From positions 1,698,501 to 1,762,500 of the forward strand of contig NZ_CP067977.1 in the NCBI RefSeq assembly GCF_016656965.1: a DNA stretch of 64,000 bases. The letters run 5' to 3'. This DNA is from Brevundimonas vitisensis (GTDB lineage: Bacteria > Pseudomonadota > Alphaproteobacteria > Caulobacterales > Caulobacteraceae). Under the pieces are notes generated by a model. The model saw only the letters and a list, made by a program, of their open reading frames with translations, ran no database searches and was not told the origin of the DNA. The translations under genes and the position numbers were made by a program. Of the stretch, positions 25,595 to 35,027 are shown piece after piece (the stretch's first letter is position 1; each line of letters starts with the position of its first letter).

Positions 25595-26425
25595 TTAGAA
25601 GCTGACGTTCATGCCGATGCGGAAGGCGTGAATGTCATAGTTGTCGTTGCTGCGACGCAGGTCCGTACCAGCCGTGTTCGGCGGCAGGATGAAGGGGTTG
25701 GTCGCAGGGGCCGTGCCCGGTCCGACGCGGATCACATAGGGATCGGCTTCCAGGCTGGTGTACAGATACTCGCCCACCAGGCTCAGGTTCGGAGCCAGTT
25801 TCCACTCCATGCCGGCACCGGCCTGATAACCGTCGGCATCGTCTTCATCCGTGCGAGCGGTGAAGGTGTTGGCACCGTTGGTGGTGTAGAAGCTGTTGTT
25901 GACCTTGGCATAGGCGGCGCCGCCCGTTCCATAGACCAGCACCGGACCGAAGGCGTAGCCGAGACGGGCGCGCAGGGCGGCCATGTGCTCGATTTCGCTG
26001 GTGATGATGTAGGAGGCCGGGGTGGTGCTGAACGAGGTCACGCTGTCCTCGGACTTCACGGCGCTGATTTCAGCGACGCCACCGACGACGAAGTTGCCGA
26101 ACTGCCAGTCCCAACCGGCGCGAACGCCGCCTTCGACGCCGTTGCTGTCGGAATCACAGCCACCGGCGGCGCTGTTGCTCAGGCCCACGCCGTCGCAGGA
26201 ACCGGGGCTGAAGGCGCTGTTGTTGGTGCCGTTCAGGACGACAGTGTCGTCGAACTGGCCATCGAAATCGCGGTCGAAGATCAGACGCTCGTCTTCTTCC
26301 TCGCCGGTTTCCAGATAGCCGCCGTAGACGCCGACGTACGGGCCGGACCAGTCCTGGGCCAGGACGGGCGAAGCGCCCGCGACGACCAGGAGCGCCAGCG
26401 ACGCCGCAGAAATCATTGTTTTCAT
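25595..26425 (-). CDS. Outer-membrane beta-barrel protein
   Basis: 276-residue protein with a signal peptide cleaved near residue 23 (PVLAQ/DW). The mature protein starts WSGPYVGVYGGY, a pattern of small OmpW/Omp25-type barrels, has alternating hydrophobic strands, and ends in Phe (GMNVSF), the outer-membrane insertion signature. An Asp-rich stretch (FDRDFDGQFDD) near residue 50 could bind calcium or sit in a surface loop. A good aggaac ribosome-binding site precedes the ATG. Single-gene unit. Confidence 0.88.
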   Translation of the reverse strand: MKTMISAASLALLVVAGASPVLAQDWSGPYVGVYGGYLETGEEEDERLIFDRDFDGQFDDTVVLNGTNNSAFSPGSCDGVGLSNSAAGGCDSDSNGVEGGVRAGWDWQFGNFVVGGVAEISAVKSEDSVTSFSTTPASYIITSEIEHMAALRARLGYAFGPVLVYGTGGAAYAKVNNSFYTTNGANTFTARTDEDDADGYQAGAGMEWKLAPNLSLVGEYLYTSLEADPYVIRVGPGTAPATNPFILPPNTAGTDLRRSNDNYDIHAFRIGMNVSF

Positions 26426-26752
26426 CAGTCTGTTCCTCTGCCCCGCTGGGGAGCGTTTCGAAAAGTGCCCTACCAGCGGCGAGAACGTGGGCTCGGCTTG
26501 ACTGTTCCAGACCGGTTGGCGGTTTTAAGGAGCCCGGGCTTCGCACGCGCCGACTGTGGCAAATTCACACCACCGGCCCCCGCCGTCGTCGGAGCCACAA
26601 AAGAACAAGGCCGCCGAACTTTCGTCCGGCGGCCTGCTTGGGTCGGTACAGGAGGGGGGAGTGCACCGACCTCACATCGTCGCGGCCAGGAGGGGAGGGG
26701 TGCCGCGCCGACAGGATGGAAATGGGCCCTGCGCCAAAAGGTTCAAGGGCCT
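26426..26752. other. Intergenic region between perM-like and OMP genes
   Basis: 327 bp without a gene. It holds the OMP leader and ribosome-binding site near 26430 and the permease terminator at 26608-26635. I see no other convincing element. Confidence 0.6.
26608..26635 (-). terminator. Intrinsic terminator of the PerM-like permease gene
   Basis: A 9-bp perfect stem aggccgccg / cggcggcct with an ~10-nt loop, followed on the minus strand by tgttcttttg. It lies about 120 bp beyond the permease stop codon. Confidence 0.72.
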
Positions 26753-27889
26753 TCAGCCCTGCTCGGACGCTTCCGACTGCGGCGCCTTGACGCGGGGCTT
26801 TCGGGACGACTTCGCGGCGGGCTCATCGGCATAGGGTTCGCCGTCGCCGGACATCAGGATGGCCACCCAACGGCTTCCCTTGAACTCCGCCAGGATGGCC
26901 ATGGCCATCACCGCCAGCGGTGTGGACAGGAACATGCCCACCACGCCCCACAGCTGACCCCATAGCGCCAGCGACAGCAGGACCACGACGGGGTCGATGT
27001 TCTGGTTCTCACCCTGCATGCGCGGCTGGATGAAGTTGCCGACGATGAACAGAATGGCCTGAAGCCCGCCCAGCAGGATCAGCGCGGGCCAATAGCTTTC
27101 GAACTGCACCAGGGCGAACAGGGGCGGTGCCAGCCCCGCGACCGCGCCGCCCAGAACCGGGATGAAACCGACGATGAAGATGACGAAGGTCCAGAACTCG
27201 GCATTCTGGAGACCGACGGCCCGCATGAGCGCCCAGGCGGCCGCGCAGATCATGATGCCGGTAACGGTCTGGACCCAGAGATAGCCCTCCACGCCGGACC
27301 GGACCCGCCGGAACACCTCGACCGCCTCGTCACGGGCCGCGCGGCGGGGAAACATGGAGACGATCTTGCGCTGAAACCCCGACTGGGCCGCCAGAAGGAA
27401 TCCCAGATAGACCAGCACGAAGAAAGCCCCGCCAAGGACGCTCTGCACCTGTGTCGCGGCCTGGGCCAGATAGGGGCGGACATCAAGCTGCGCGATCAGG
27501 TCCGAGGCCGTTGGAGCCTGTTCCTGCAGTCCGAACAGGGCGGCACCATCCTGGATGATCCGATCGATGCGCGGGCCGATATTGGCCGACACTCCCGACG
27601 CCTCGCCGAAGAACCCCAGGGCACCGTTGGCAATGATGGCGATGGCCCCGAAGAACGCCAGGACGACCGCGACGAGGGCGGCAATCCCCGCAATGTGGGA
27701 CGGCACCTTCAATCGTTCCTGGATCGAGCGTTTCACGCCGTCGATCATGATCAGCAGGAACAGCGCCATGGCCAGAGGCGTGAGTATCCCCCGCAGCCAG
27801 AACAGCGCGGCCCCGCACGCAACGCAGGCCAGCAACACCAGCGCATTGCGCGAGACGGTCGAGGTGGGAACGGCGATGGCGTCTTTCAT
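26753..27889 (-). CDS. AI-2E/PerM family membrane permease
   Basis: 378-residue inner-membrane protein of the AI-2E exporter (PerM) superfamily with about eight transmembrane helices. Helices near the N-terminus ([19 protein letters not shown]) are followed by a soluble stretch and then the typical PVLGG(A)VAGLAP and [34 protein letters not shown]-type C-terminal helices. Substrate unknown; some relatives are ion or signal exporters. It ends in a charged Lys/Arg/Ser tail. The ATG at 27889 is preferred; a longer frame to 27976 adds a basic segment without homology signal. It is divergent from purH. Confidence 0.88.
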   Translation of the reverse strand: MKDAIAVPTSTVSRNALVLLACVACGAALFWLRGILTPLAMALFLLIMIDGVKRSIQERLKVPSHIAGIAALVAVVLAFFGAIAIIANGALGFFGEASGVSANIGPRIDRIIQDGAALFGLQEQAPTASDLIAQLDVRPYLAQAATQVQSVLGGAFFVLVYLGFLLAAQSGFQRKIVSMFPRRAARDEAVEVFRRVRSGVEGYLWVQTVTGIMICAAAWALMRAVGLQNAEFWTFVIFIVGFIPVLGGAVAGLAPPLFALVQFESYWPALILLGGLQAILFIVGNFIQPRMQGENQNIDPVVVLLSLALWGQLWGVVGMFLSTPLAVMAMAILAEFKGSRWVAILMSGDGEPYADEPAAKSSRKPRVKAPQSEASEQG

Positions 27890-28039
27890 CCGGCGACTTG
27901 TCGGTGCGGCGCGATGCCGCGTCAATGGTCTATCCAGCCCCTCCGGCACCGTGTTCGGGGATGGCATGCCACGCACAGAATGCTAGGAGGCGGCCACCGC
28001 GCCCCTCCCCCTTTGCCGCCTTCGCCGGAACATACCGCC

Positions 28040-29644
28040 ATGCCCGCTGCTCCTGATTTTCCGCCCGCGCCCGACGCCGTCCGCCCGGTCCGTGCCCTGA
28101 TCTCCCTGTCGGACAAGACCGGGCTGGAACAGGCGGCGCGGGCGATGCATGACGCTGGGGTCGAACTGGTTTCGACCGGCGGCACGCGCGCGGCGATCGC
28201 CGGTTTTGGCCTGCCGGTTAAGGACGTGGCCGATCTGACCGGTTTTCCCGAAATGATGGACGGGCGGGTCAAGACCCTGCATCCGGTGGTGCATGGCGGG
28301 CTGCTGGGCGTGCGCGACGCTGCCGATCATGCCTTGGCCATGACCACCCACGGCATCGGTCCGATCGATATCGTCTGGGTCGATCTCTATCCGTTCGAAT
28401 CCACCGTGGCCTCTGGCGGTGGTTTCGATGCAGTGGTCGAGAACATCGACATCGGTGGGCCGGCGATGATCCGCTCGGGCTCCAAGAACCACGGCTATGT
28501 CGCGGTCGCGGTGGATGGCGAATCCATCGGCTGGATCGTCGAGGCGCTGAAAGCCGACGGCACGACCTCACTGGCCCTGCGCAAGCGGCTGGCGGCGCGC
28601 GCCTTCGCCCGGACCGCCGCCTATGACGCTGCGGTCTCCGGCTGGTTCGCCGGCCAAGTCGAAGACCCCGCCCCGGCCCGCCGGTCCATTGCCGGAACGC
28701 TGGCCCAGACCCTGCGCTATGGCGAGAACCCGCATCAGACCGGCAGCTTCTATCGCACGGGAGAGGCCCGTCCCGGCGTCGCCCATGCCCAGCAGATCCA
28801 GGGCAAGGAACTGGGCTATAACAACATCGCCGATGCCGACGCCGCCTATGAGCTGGTCGCCGAATTCGACGCCCCGGCCTGCGTCATCGTCAAACACGCC
28901 AACCCCTGCGGCGTGGCGGTCGGTGCGGACCTGTCCCAGGCCTATGCCCGCGCCCTGGAATGCGACGCCGTTTCCGCCTTTGGCGGGGTGATCGCCGTCA
29001 ACCGTCCGCTGAACGGAGCCGATGCGCGCGCCATCACCGACATCTTCACCGAGGTCGTCATCGCCCCGGGGGCCGACGAGGAGGCCCGTCAGGTTTTTGC
29101 CGCCAAGAAGAACCTGCGTCTTCTGATCACCGACGGCCTGCCCGATCCGTTGGCGGCGGGCGAAGTCTTCCGCTCGGTCGCGGGCGGCTTCCTAGTGCAG
29201 GGGCGCGACCGCAGTCGGATCACGGCAGCGGACCTGAAGATCGTCACGCGCCGCCAGCCCACGCCGCAGGAGATCGAGGACATGCTGTTCGCCTTCACTG
29301 TGGCCAAGCACGTCAAGTCCAACGCCATCGTCTATGCCAAGGACGGCCAGACTGCCGGGATCGGCGCGGGCCAGATGAACCGCCGCGACTCGGCCCGCAT
29401 TGCCGCCATCCGCGCCCGCGAGGCCGGAGAGGCGAAAGGCCTGGCCCATTCCCTGGCGCAGGGGTCCGCCTGTGCGTCCGAGGCTTTCTTCCCGTTTGCC
29501 GACGGCCTGATCGAGGCGGCCGCCGCCGGAGCCACCGCGGTGATCCAGCCGGGCGGCTCGATGCGCGATGCCGAGGTCATTGCCGCCGCCGACGAAGCGG
29601 GTCTGGCCATGGCCTTCACCGGCGTCCGCGTCTTCCGGCATTAA
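28040..29644 (+). CDS. purH: Bifunctional AICAR transformylase / IMP cyclohydrolase
   Basis: 534-residue enzyme catalysing the last two steps of IMP synthesis. The N-terminal MGS-like cyclohydrolase domain (residues ~15-165) has [14 protein letters not shown] and DGRVKTLHP. The transformylase domain shows RYGENPHQ, the catalytic pair in VKHANPCG, and the terminal [13 protein letters not shown] segment. Full length. The ATG at 28040 lies within an open frame beginning further upstream; the chosen start gives the expected N-terminus. Confidence 0.96.
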   Translation: MPAAPDFPPAPDAVRPVRALISLSDKTGLEQAARAMHDAGVELVSTGGTRAAIAGFGLPVKDVADLTGFPEMMDGRVKTLHPVVHGGLLGVRDAADHALAMTTHGIGPIDIVWVDLYPFESTVASGGGFDAVVENIDIGGPAMIRSGSKNHGYVAVAVDGESIGWIVEALKADGTTSLALRKRLAARAFARTAAYDAAVSGWFAGQVEDPAPARRSIAGTLAQTLRYGENPHQTGSFYRTGEARPGVAHAQQIQGKELGYNNIADADAAYELVAEFDAPACVIVKHANPCGVAVGADLSQAYARALECDAVSAFGGVIAVNRPLNGADARAITDIFTEVVIAPGADEEARQVFAAKKNLRLLITDGLPDPLAAGEVFRSVAGGFLVQGRDRSRITAADLKIVTRRQPTPQEIEDMLFAFTVAKHVKSNAIVYAKDGQTAGIGAGQMNRRDSARIAAIRAREAGEAKGLAHSLAQGSACASEAFFPFADGLIEAAAAGATAVIQPGGSMRDAEVIAAADEAGLAMAFTGVRVFRH

Positions 29645-29654
29645 ACCTAAGAGG

Positions 29655-29781
29655 GGGCGCTATGCTCGCGACGCGGTCGCTCGCGACTTGAGCGCGAGGT
29701 CGGCTGCTGCGGTTTCGCGCGGCTTGGCCACAGGGTATCGGCGCTCAAGCAGCGAGGCTCCGCGAGCCGAGCGTAGCGCCC
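29655..29781. repeat. Imperfect inverted repeat with ~41-bp arms
   Basis: The left arm 29655-29695 (gggcgctatgctcgcgac...) matches the reverse complement of 29741-29781 with several mismatches. The element fills the space between convergent purH and the GT2 gene. The right arm shares 31 identical bases with 48069-48099, so it is a dispersed repeat. A further cgtagcgccc copy follows at about 29795. Confidence 0.65.
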
Positions 29782-29809
29782 GCTTCTTGCGAAGGCGTAG
29801 CGCCCCTCC

Positions 29810-30541
29810 TTAAAATTCGGAGATCGCGCCGGGGCGTCGCGAGCGGGACTTCAGCCACATCACGCCCAGAAGGTCCGAGATCGAGGCGCGCAGGCGGCCC
29901 CAGTTGGTATATTTCGACCGGCCGGTCTCGCGGTGCCGGTGGCCCACGTCGACATAGAGGTTCTGATACCCCTCGCGGATCATCAGCGCGGGCAGATAGC
30001 GGTGCAGGTGATCGAAATAGGGCAGGCGCAGGAAGACGTCGCGGCGGAAGGCCTTCAGCCCGCAGCCGGTATCGTCCGCGTCATCGCCCAGCAGCCGCCG
30101 CCGAATACGGTTGGCCCAGCGCGAGGCCCAGCGCTTGGCCTCCGAATCCATCCGGCTGGCACGCCGCCCGCCGACCATCCCCACCGTCGAAGGCGAGGCC
30201 GACAGCAGATCGATCAGGGCGGGACCATCGGCGGGCGGATTCTGGCCGTCGCCGTCCAGGGTCAGGATCAGCGCCCCACGCGCGGCCAGGACCCCGGTTC
30301 TCACGGCGCGGCTCTGACCGGCATTCGAGCCGTGGCTAAGCACCCGCAACATCGGCAGTTCCGCCTGCAGGGCGCGGAGCTCGGCCAGGGTCGTGTCCCG
30401 GCTGGCGTCATCGACGAAGATCATCTCATAGGACCGGCCGGAAAAGGCGTCCGCGATCTCGCGCGCCAGGGCAGCGGCGGCACCCGCCTCGTCATGGACG
30501 GGGACGACAACGGAGATATCAGGGCTGGCTGCTTGGCTCAT
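29810..30541 (-). CDS. Glycosyltransferase family 2 (polyprenyl-phosphate sugar transferase type)
   Basis: 243-residue GT-A enzyme. The N-terminal fold starts SVVVPVHDEAG; the metal/nucleotide site is seen in FVDDAS and LTLDGDGQNPP (DGD). No C-terminal membrane domain is present, as in dolichol-phosphate-mannose-synthase-like and ArnC-like enzymes that load a sugar on a polyprenyl phosphate. The ArnT-like gene lies divergently 99 bp away and could use the product. The ATG at 30541 is chosen over 30592. Confidence 0.88.
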   Translation of the reverse strand: MSQAASPDISVVVPVHDEAGAAAALAREIADAFSGRSYEMIFVDDASRDTTLAELRALQAELPMLRVLSHGSNAGQSRAVRTGVLAARGALILTLDGDGQNPPADGPALIDLLSASPSTVGMVGGRRASRMDSEAKRWASRWANRIRRRLLGDDADDTGCGLKAFRRDVFLRLPYFDHLHRYLPALMIREGYQNLYVDVGHRHRETGRSKYTNWGRLRASISDLLGVMWLKSRSRRPGAISEF

Positions 30542-30640
30542 GGGCGGGTCTGTAACGGGTTTTTCGACGATGCGGGAGGGCGCCACGGCCACGCTGCGAG
30601 GCCGCTGACGTTCCGGCAGCGACCATGTTAGGAAGGTCCC

Positions 30641-32320
30641 ATGACAAGACCCGACTTCGACCTGTGGATCGCCGGATGGCGTGGCCCCCTGCTGGCGGCC
30701 CTGGTGGCCCTGATTGCAGGCCTGCCCAGCCTCCTGCTGCTGCCGCCGCTGGACCGCGACGAAAGCCGCTATGCCCAGGCGACCTCCCAGATGCTGGAGA
30801 GCGGCGACTATGTCGACATCCGCTTCCAGGAGGACCCCCGCTGGAAGAAGCCGATCGGAATCTACTGGATGCAGGCGGCCGCCGTGGCCGTGACGTCCTC
30901 GGTCGAGGCGCGCGACATCGCCCCCTATCGCATCCCGTCGATCCTGGGGGCCATGCTTGCCGCTGCCGCTGTCGCCTGGGCCGGAGCCGCCCTGTTCGGC
31001 CGGCGGGCAGGCTTCCTGGCCGGGGCCATGCTGGGCGCAACCTTCCTGCTGTCCTCAGAAGCCGGGATTGCCAAGACGGATGCCATGCTGTGCGGGTCGG
31101 TGACCCTGGCCATGGCGGCGCTGGCGCGTATCTATATGGCGCACCGGGCAGGTGAAGCGCCGATCCGCCCCTATAAATTTGCCTTCTGGCTGGGGCTGGG
31201 CCTTTCGATCCTGATCAAGGGGCCGATCAGCCTGATCGTCGTGGTGCCCGCCATGATTGCCCTGTCGGCCTGGGACCGCGACATCGGCTGGCTGAAGCGG
31301 CTGGGCTGGGGCTGGGGCCTGCCACTGGTGGCGCTGATCGTGGGCCCCTGGGCCATTGCCATCACCATCGCCACCGACGGCGGATTCTGGCGTGAGGCGA
31401 TCGGCGGCGATCTGGCCCCCAAGGTCACCGGCGCCGCCGAAAGTCACGGCGGTTTTCCGGGCATGTATCTGGTGCTGTCGCCCCTGCTGCTGTTTCCCGC
31501 CACCCTGATGCTGCCGGCCGCCCTGTCGACCGCCTGGCACAGGCGCGCCGAGCCTGCGGTGAGGTTTCTGGTCTGCTGGCTGGTTCCGGCCTGGCTGATC
31601 TTCGAGATCGCCCCGACCAAGCTGTGGCACTATACCCTGCCGACCTTCGGGGCCTTGGCCCTGTTGGCGGCGGCGGCCCTTATGCAGCCGATCGGCCGGG
31701 TGTCGCGGATCACCGGCGCGGTTCTGGCGGTCTTTGCCGCCACCCTGATCATCGGCATCACAATCTATGGCCTGACCGAGTTCGGCACCTCGACGGCTCA
31801 GACCTGGGCGACCCTCACCATCGTGTCGGCGGCGGCGGCGGCGGCGGTCGGGGCCTTCCTCCTGCTGAACAGGGAGGCGGTGACCGCGATCCTGGCGTCC
31901 CTGATCATGGGAATCATCGCCCATGCCGCCCTGGCCGGAACGATCCGCCAGCTGCGCCCGCTGTCGATCGCCCCGCAACTGGTCAAAACCCTGGAGCAGG
32001 CCGGCCTTGACCCCAGCCAGGGCCGTGTGCCGGGACCGATCGCCATCACCACCTTCCATGAGCCGAGCTTTGTCTTCCTGACCGGGCGTGACACGCAGCT
32101 GACCGATGCGGCAGGGGCCGCGCGGGCCCTGGCCCAGGGACGACCGGTCATCGTGGAAGCGCGCGACGCAGAGGCGTTCCGGGCGGCGTCTTCGGATCTG
32201 GGCGTCATGGGCCGTGCGGTCGGCACGGTGACGGGCCAGAACTATTCCAGCGGCGATGACGTCAGCCTGACCGTCTATGCCCCACCGGGGACCCGGACCG
32301 GCACCGGGACCTCCGAATGA
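30641..32320 (+). CDS. ArnT/PMT-type glycosyltransferase (GT39/83-like)
   Basis: 559-residue integral membrane protein with about 11-12 helices. The N-terminal periplasmic loop motif LDRDESRYAQA has the acidic residues of ArnT and protein mannosyltransferases, and KPIGIYW follows. Such enzymes move a sugar from a polyprenyl-phosphate carrier to lipid A or other acceptors. A soluble C-terminal part (residues ~440-559) lies after the helices. A strong aggaaggt site precedes the ATG. The HMG-CoA lyase gene begins within its last 4 bp. Confidence 0.9.
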   Translation: MTRPDFDLWIAGWRGPLLAALVALIAGLPSLLLLPPLDRDESRYAQATSQMLESGDYVDIRFQEDPRWKKPIGIYWMQAAAVAVTSSVEARDIAPYRIPSILGAMLAAAAVAWAGAALFGRRAGFLAGAMLGATFLLSSEAGIAKTDAMLCGSVTLAMAALARIYMAHRAGEAPIRPYKFAFWLGLGLSILIKGPISLIVVVPAMIALSAWDRDIGWLKRLGWGWGLPLVALIVGPWAIAITIATDGGFWREAIGGDLAPKVTGAAESHGGFPGMYLVLSPLLLFPATLMLPAALSTAWHRRAEPAVRFLVCWLVPAWLIFEIAPTKLWHYTLPTFGALALLAAAALMQPIGRVSRITGAVLAVFAATLIIGITIYGLTEFGTSTAQTWATLTIVSAAAAAAVGAFLLLNREAVTAILASLIMGIIAHAALAGTIRQLRPLSIAPQLVKTLEQAGLDPSQGRVPGPIAITTFHEPSFVFLTGRDTQLTDAAGAARALAQGRPVIVEARDAEAFRAASSDLGVMGRAVGTVTGQNYSSGDDVSLTVYAPPGTRTGTGTSE

Positions 32321-33246
32321 CCGCCGCAAAGGGCCGTCGCCCCATCCAGATCGTCGAAGTCGGCCCCCGTGACGGGCTTCAGAACGAAAAAACGGTGCTG
32401 GATCCAGCCGTGCGGGCCGATTTCGTAAGTCGGCTGGAGGCGGCAGGCGCGCGCCGGATCGAGGCGGTCAGCTTCGTGCATCCGAAATATGTGCCCCAGA
32501 TGGCCGGGGCCGAAGAGGTGATGGCGGCCCTGCCCCCGGCGCCGGGCCACAGCCGGATCGGCCTGGTCCTGAACGGCAGGGGCTATGATCGCGCCCTGGG
32601 AACCGGCGTGGACGAGGTCAATGTGGCCCTGAGCGCCACCGACGGCTTCGGCCTGAAAAATCAGGGCCTGTCGGTCGATCAGCAGGTTGGCATGCTGGCC
32701 GACATCCTGGCGGGCCGCGCCAATGCCCCGTCGGAGCGCGGGGGTTCGCCCTCGCTGTCGGCCACAATCAGCTGCGTCTGGGGTTGCCCCTTCGACGGCG
32801 AGGTCGGCACCGATCAGGTCGCTGATCTGGTCGGTCGCATTGCGGCTCTCGGCGTCGCCGAGATCGCTCTGGCCGATACCATCGGCGTCGGCGATCCCTG
32901 GAGCGTGACCCAAAAGATCGAGGCCGCCCGCGCCGCTGCGCCGGAGGCCGTCCTGCGCCTGCATTTTCACGACACCCGCAACACGGGCCTGGCCAATGCC
33001 TATGCGGCGGTGGAGGCGGGGGTCGATGTGCTGGACGCCTCGGTCGGCGGCATCGGCGGGTGTCCCTTTGCGCCGGGCGCAACCGGCAATATCGCCACCG
33101 AAGACCTGGTCTATATGTTGGAGCGGGCCGGCTTCCCGACCGGTTACGATCTGGACGCCCTGATCGAGACCGCGCGCTGGATCGGCCAGGCCATCGGCCG
33201 TCCGACCCCCAGCGCCCTCAGCCGCGCAGGGCCCTGGCCGGTCTAG
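32317..33246 (+). CDS. Hydroxymethylglutaryl-CoA lyase
   Basis: 309-residue TIM-barrel enzyme splitting HMG-CoA into acetoacetate and acetyl-CoA at the end of leucine breakdown. The active-site motif VGPRDGLQNE is near the N-terminus, LHFHDTRNTG supplies metal-binding histidines, and the signature GGCPFAPGATGN holds the catalytic Cys. Translation is probably coupled to the glycosyltransferase gene by ATGA, an unexpected pairing. The stop overlaps the convergent DUF4908-like gene's stop in the single tetranucleotide CTAG. Confidence 0.94.
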   Translation: MTAAKGRRPIQIVEVGPRDGLQNEKTVLDPAVRADFVSRLEAAGARRIEAVSFVHPKYVPQMAGAEEVMAALPPAPGHSRIGLVLNGRGYDRALGTGVDEVNVALSATDGFGLKNQGLSVDQQVGMLADILAGRANAPSERGGSPSLSATISCVWGCPFDGEVGTDQVADLVGRIAALGVAEIALADTIGVGDPWSVTQKIEAARAAAPEAVLRLHFHDTRNTGLANAYAAVEAGVDVLDASVGGIGGCPFAPGATGNIATEDLVYMLERAGFPTGYDLDALIETARWIGQAIGRPTPSALSRAGPWPV

Positions 33247-34043
33247 CCGCCCTCGGCGATCACGCGGACGATACGTGCCGAAGACGGGCGGCCGGCATAG
33301 CCGGCGTCGGCATCGATGGTGATCCGCAGCGTGCCCTGCGAAAAGGAGACGGAGGGGCGCCCCTCGTCGCTGACCAGGATGCGCCGCACCTGGGCCACCT
33401 CGCGGCGCAGGGTGGCCGACCGCGCCATGCGGGCAATGGCGTCGACGGCCGTGCTCAGGGCATCGGCAGCCACGGCCTCGGACCCCGGTTCGATATCCAC
33501 ATCGACCACAACCAGACGCCCCAGGGCCCGGCTGGCGCGATCACTCTGGCGGACGATGAAATTCCACAGCTGAACCGCCGTCAGGGTCGGGGGCAACAGA
33601 GACGGAGCCGACCCGGCCGATGCGACCGGCGTGCCCTGGGGGGCGCGGGTGGTGAAGACCGTCATTCCGCCGTCGGGGGTGACCCGCAGCACCTGATCGC
33701 CCGCGTCATTGCGATAGATGACGTCGCCGCGCGGCGCCGGACTGGGCCGCAGGACCCAGACCTCGGCCCCCTGCTCGAACCGCATCAGGGTGCGCTGGCC
33801 GGACCGGTCCAGAACGAAGGCCTGGCCGGTCTCGGAGATATAGCGCCCCGGTCCGGGCTGGGCCGGCAATGATGGCCGATTACGCAGGCCCCGGCTCTGT
33901 TCCGCCTGGGCATTGCTGCGGATCTGGGCGGCCGCTGTAGAGGGCACGGCCTGGGCCACAAGCATGGTCACCACCATGGCGAACAGCGCCATGGCGGGCA
34001 GGACCGACCTGTCCGTCGTTCTGACCCTGACCGTCGAATTCAT
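33243..34043 (-). CDS. DUF4908-like exported protein
   Basis: 266-residue protein with an N-terminal signal or anchor helix (residues ~17-38, ending STAAAQ). The following pattern GRYISETGQAFVLDRSG, MRFEQGAEVWVLRPSPAPRGDVIYRNDAGDQVLR and GGMTVFT matches what I remember of DUF4908, a family nearly confined to Caulobacterales. Function unknown. Probably periplasmic. Confidence 0.78.
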   Translation of the reverse strand: MNSTVRVRTTDRSVLPAMALFAMVVTMLVAQAVPSTAAAQIRSNAQAEQSRGLRNRPSLPAQPGPGRYISETGQAFVLDRSGQRTLMRFEQGAEVWVLRPSPAPRGDVIYRNDAGDQVLRVTPDGGMTVFTTRAPQGTPVASAGSAPSLLPPTLTAVQLWNFIVRQSDRASRALGRLVVVDVDIEPGSEAVAADALSTAVDAIARMARSATLRREVAQVRRILVSDEGRPSVSFSQGTLRITIDADAGYAGRPSSARIVRVIAEGG

Positions 34044-34091
34044 GGTGTCAGCGTTGCGCGTCCACCTCGGCGGATTTTGGGCAAGGATGGC

Positions 34092-34817
34092 TCAGCCGAC
34101 CAGATACTGACCGCCGTTCAGCGACAGGGTGCAACCTGTGACATATCCAGCACGCTCGCCACACAGCCAGGCGGTCATGTCGGCGATCTCTTCGCCCTTG
34201 CCTAGGCGGCCGACCGGGATCTGGGCAACGATGCTGGCCAGGACCTTTTCATCCATGGCACCGACCATTTCGGTGTCGATATAGCCCGGCGCGATACAGT
34301 TGACGGTGACGCCCTTGCGCGCATTCTCCAGGGCGAGGGCCTTGGTGAAGCCGATCATTCCGGCCTTGGCGGCAGAATAGTTGGTTTGGCCCACCTGGCC
34401 CTTCTGGCCGTTGATCGAGGAGATGTTGACGATCCGGCCAAAGCCCCGATCACGCATCCCGTTGATGACCTGGCGGGTCATGTTGAAGACGCTGTCCATG
34501 TTGACGCGGATGACGTCCGACCATTGATCGGCGCTCATCTTGTGAAAGAAGCCGTCGCGGGTGATGCCGGCGTTGTTGATCAGAACGTCGATGGGGCCCA
34601 GCTGCGCCTCGACCTCGGCCACCGCACGGGCACAGTCGTCATAGGAGGCGACATTGCCCTTCACCACCATGACGCCCAGTTCGCGCGCTGTGGCTTCCGC
34701 CGCCTCGACATTGCCGGAGTATCCGGCTGCCACCTGCATGCCGTCTTCCTTGAGACGCTGCACAATGGCCCTGCCGATGCCGCGAGTGCCGCCGGTGACG
34801 AATGCGGTTCTAGCCAT
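34092..34817 (-). CDS. phaB: Acetoacetyl-CoA reductase
   Basis: 241-residue short-chain dehydrogenase reducing acetoacetyl-CoA to (R)-3-hydroxybutyryl-CoA for polyhydroxybutyrate synthesis, using NADPH. The cofactor motif GGTRGIG is at 9-15, NNAG follows, and the catalytic Ser/Tyr/Lys lie in NISSINGQKGQ...NYSAAKAG. The GQKGQ(V/F)GQTNYSAAKAG segment and the ending NGGQYLVG-type tail are typical of PhaB rather than FabG. phaA and phaC are not nearby. Confidence 0.92.
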   Translation of the reverse strand: MARTAFVTGGTRGIGRAIVQRLKEDGMQVAAGYSGNVEAAEATARELGVMVVKGNVASYDDCARAVAEVEAQLGPIDVLINNAGITRDGFFHKMSADQWSDVIRVNMDSVFNMTRQVINGMRDRGFGRIVNISSINGQKGQVGQTNYSAAKAGMIGFTKALALENARKGVTVNCIAPGYIDTEMVGAMDEKVLASIVAQIPVGRLGKGEEIADMTAWLCGERAGYVTGCTLSLNGGQYLVG

Positions 34818-35027
34818 ATGCGTTTCCTTGTCCCTGACGACCGCATCTCTGAGCGCACGACCTGTCCGAAAGACGTTCTAGCGGGCAAGCCGTCGCCCGA
34901 GAAGACACAAGGGGCGACAGCCTGCCAGGGCTGACCGCATTGCGAGGGTCAAGCGCATCGTCTATCCCGCCCGTGAGGGCTGCGTCGTCGCGCAGCCTGA
35001 CGTCGCCTCGTCCCGTTGGAGCCCGCA

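Noticed and set aside
34977-34996. ggctgcg/cgcagcc hairpin upstream of the NDUFA9-like gene
   Set aside because: No T-run and no partner gene ending nearby; likely chance in GC-rich DNA.
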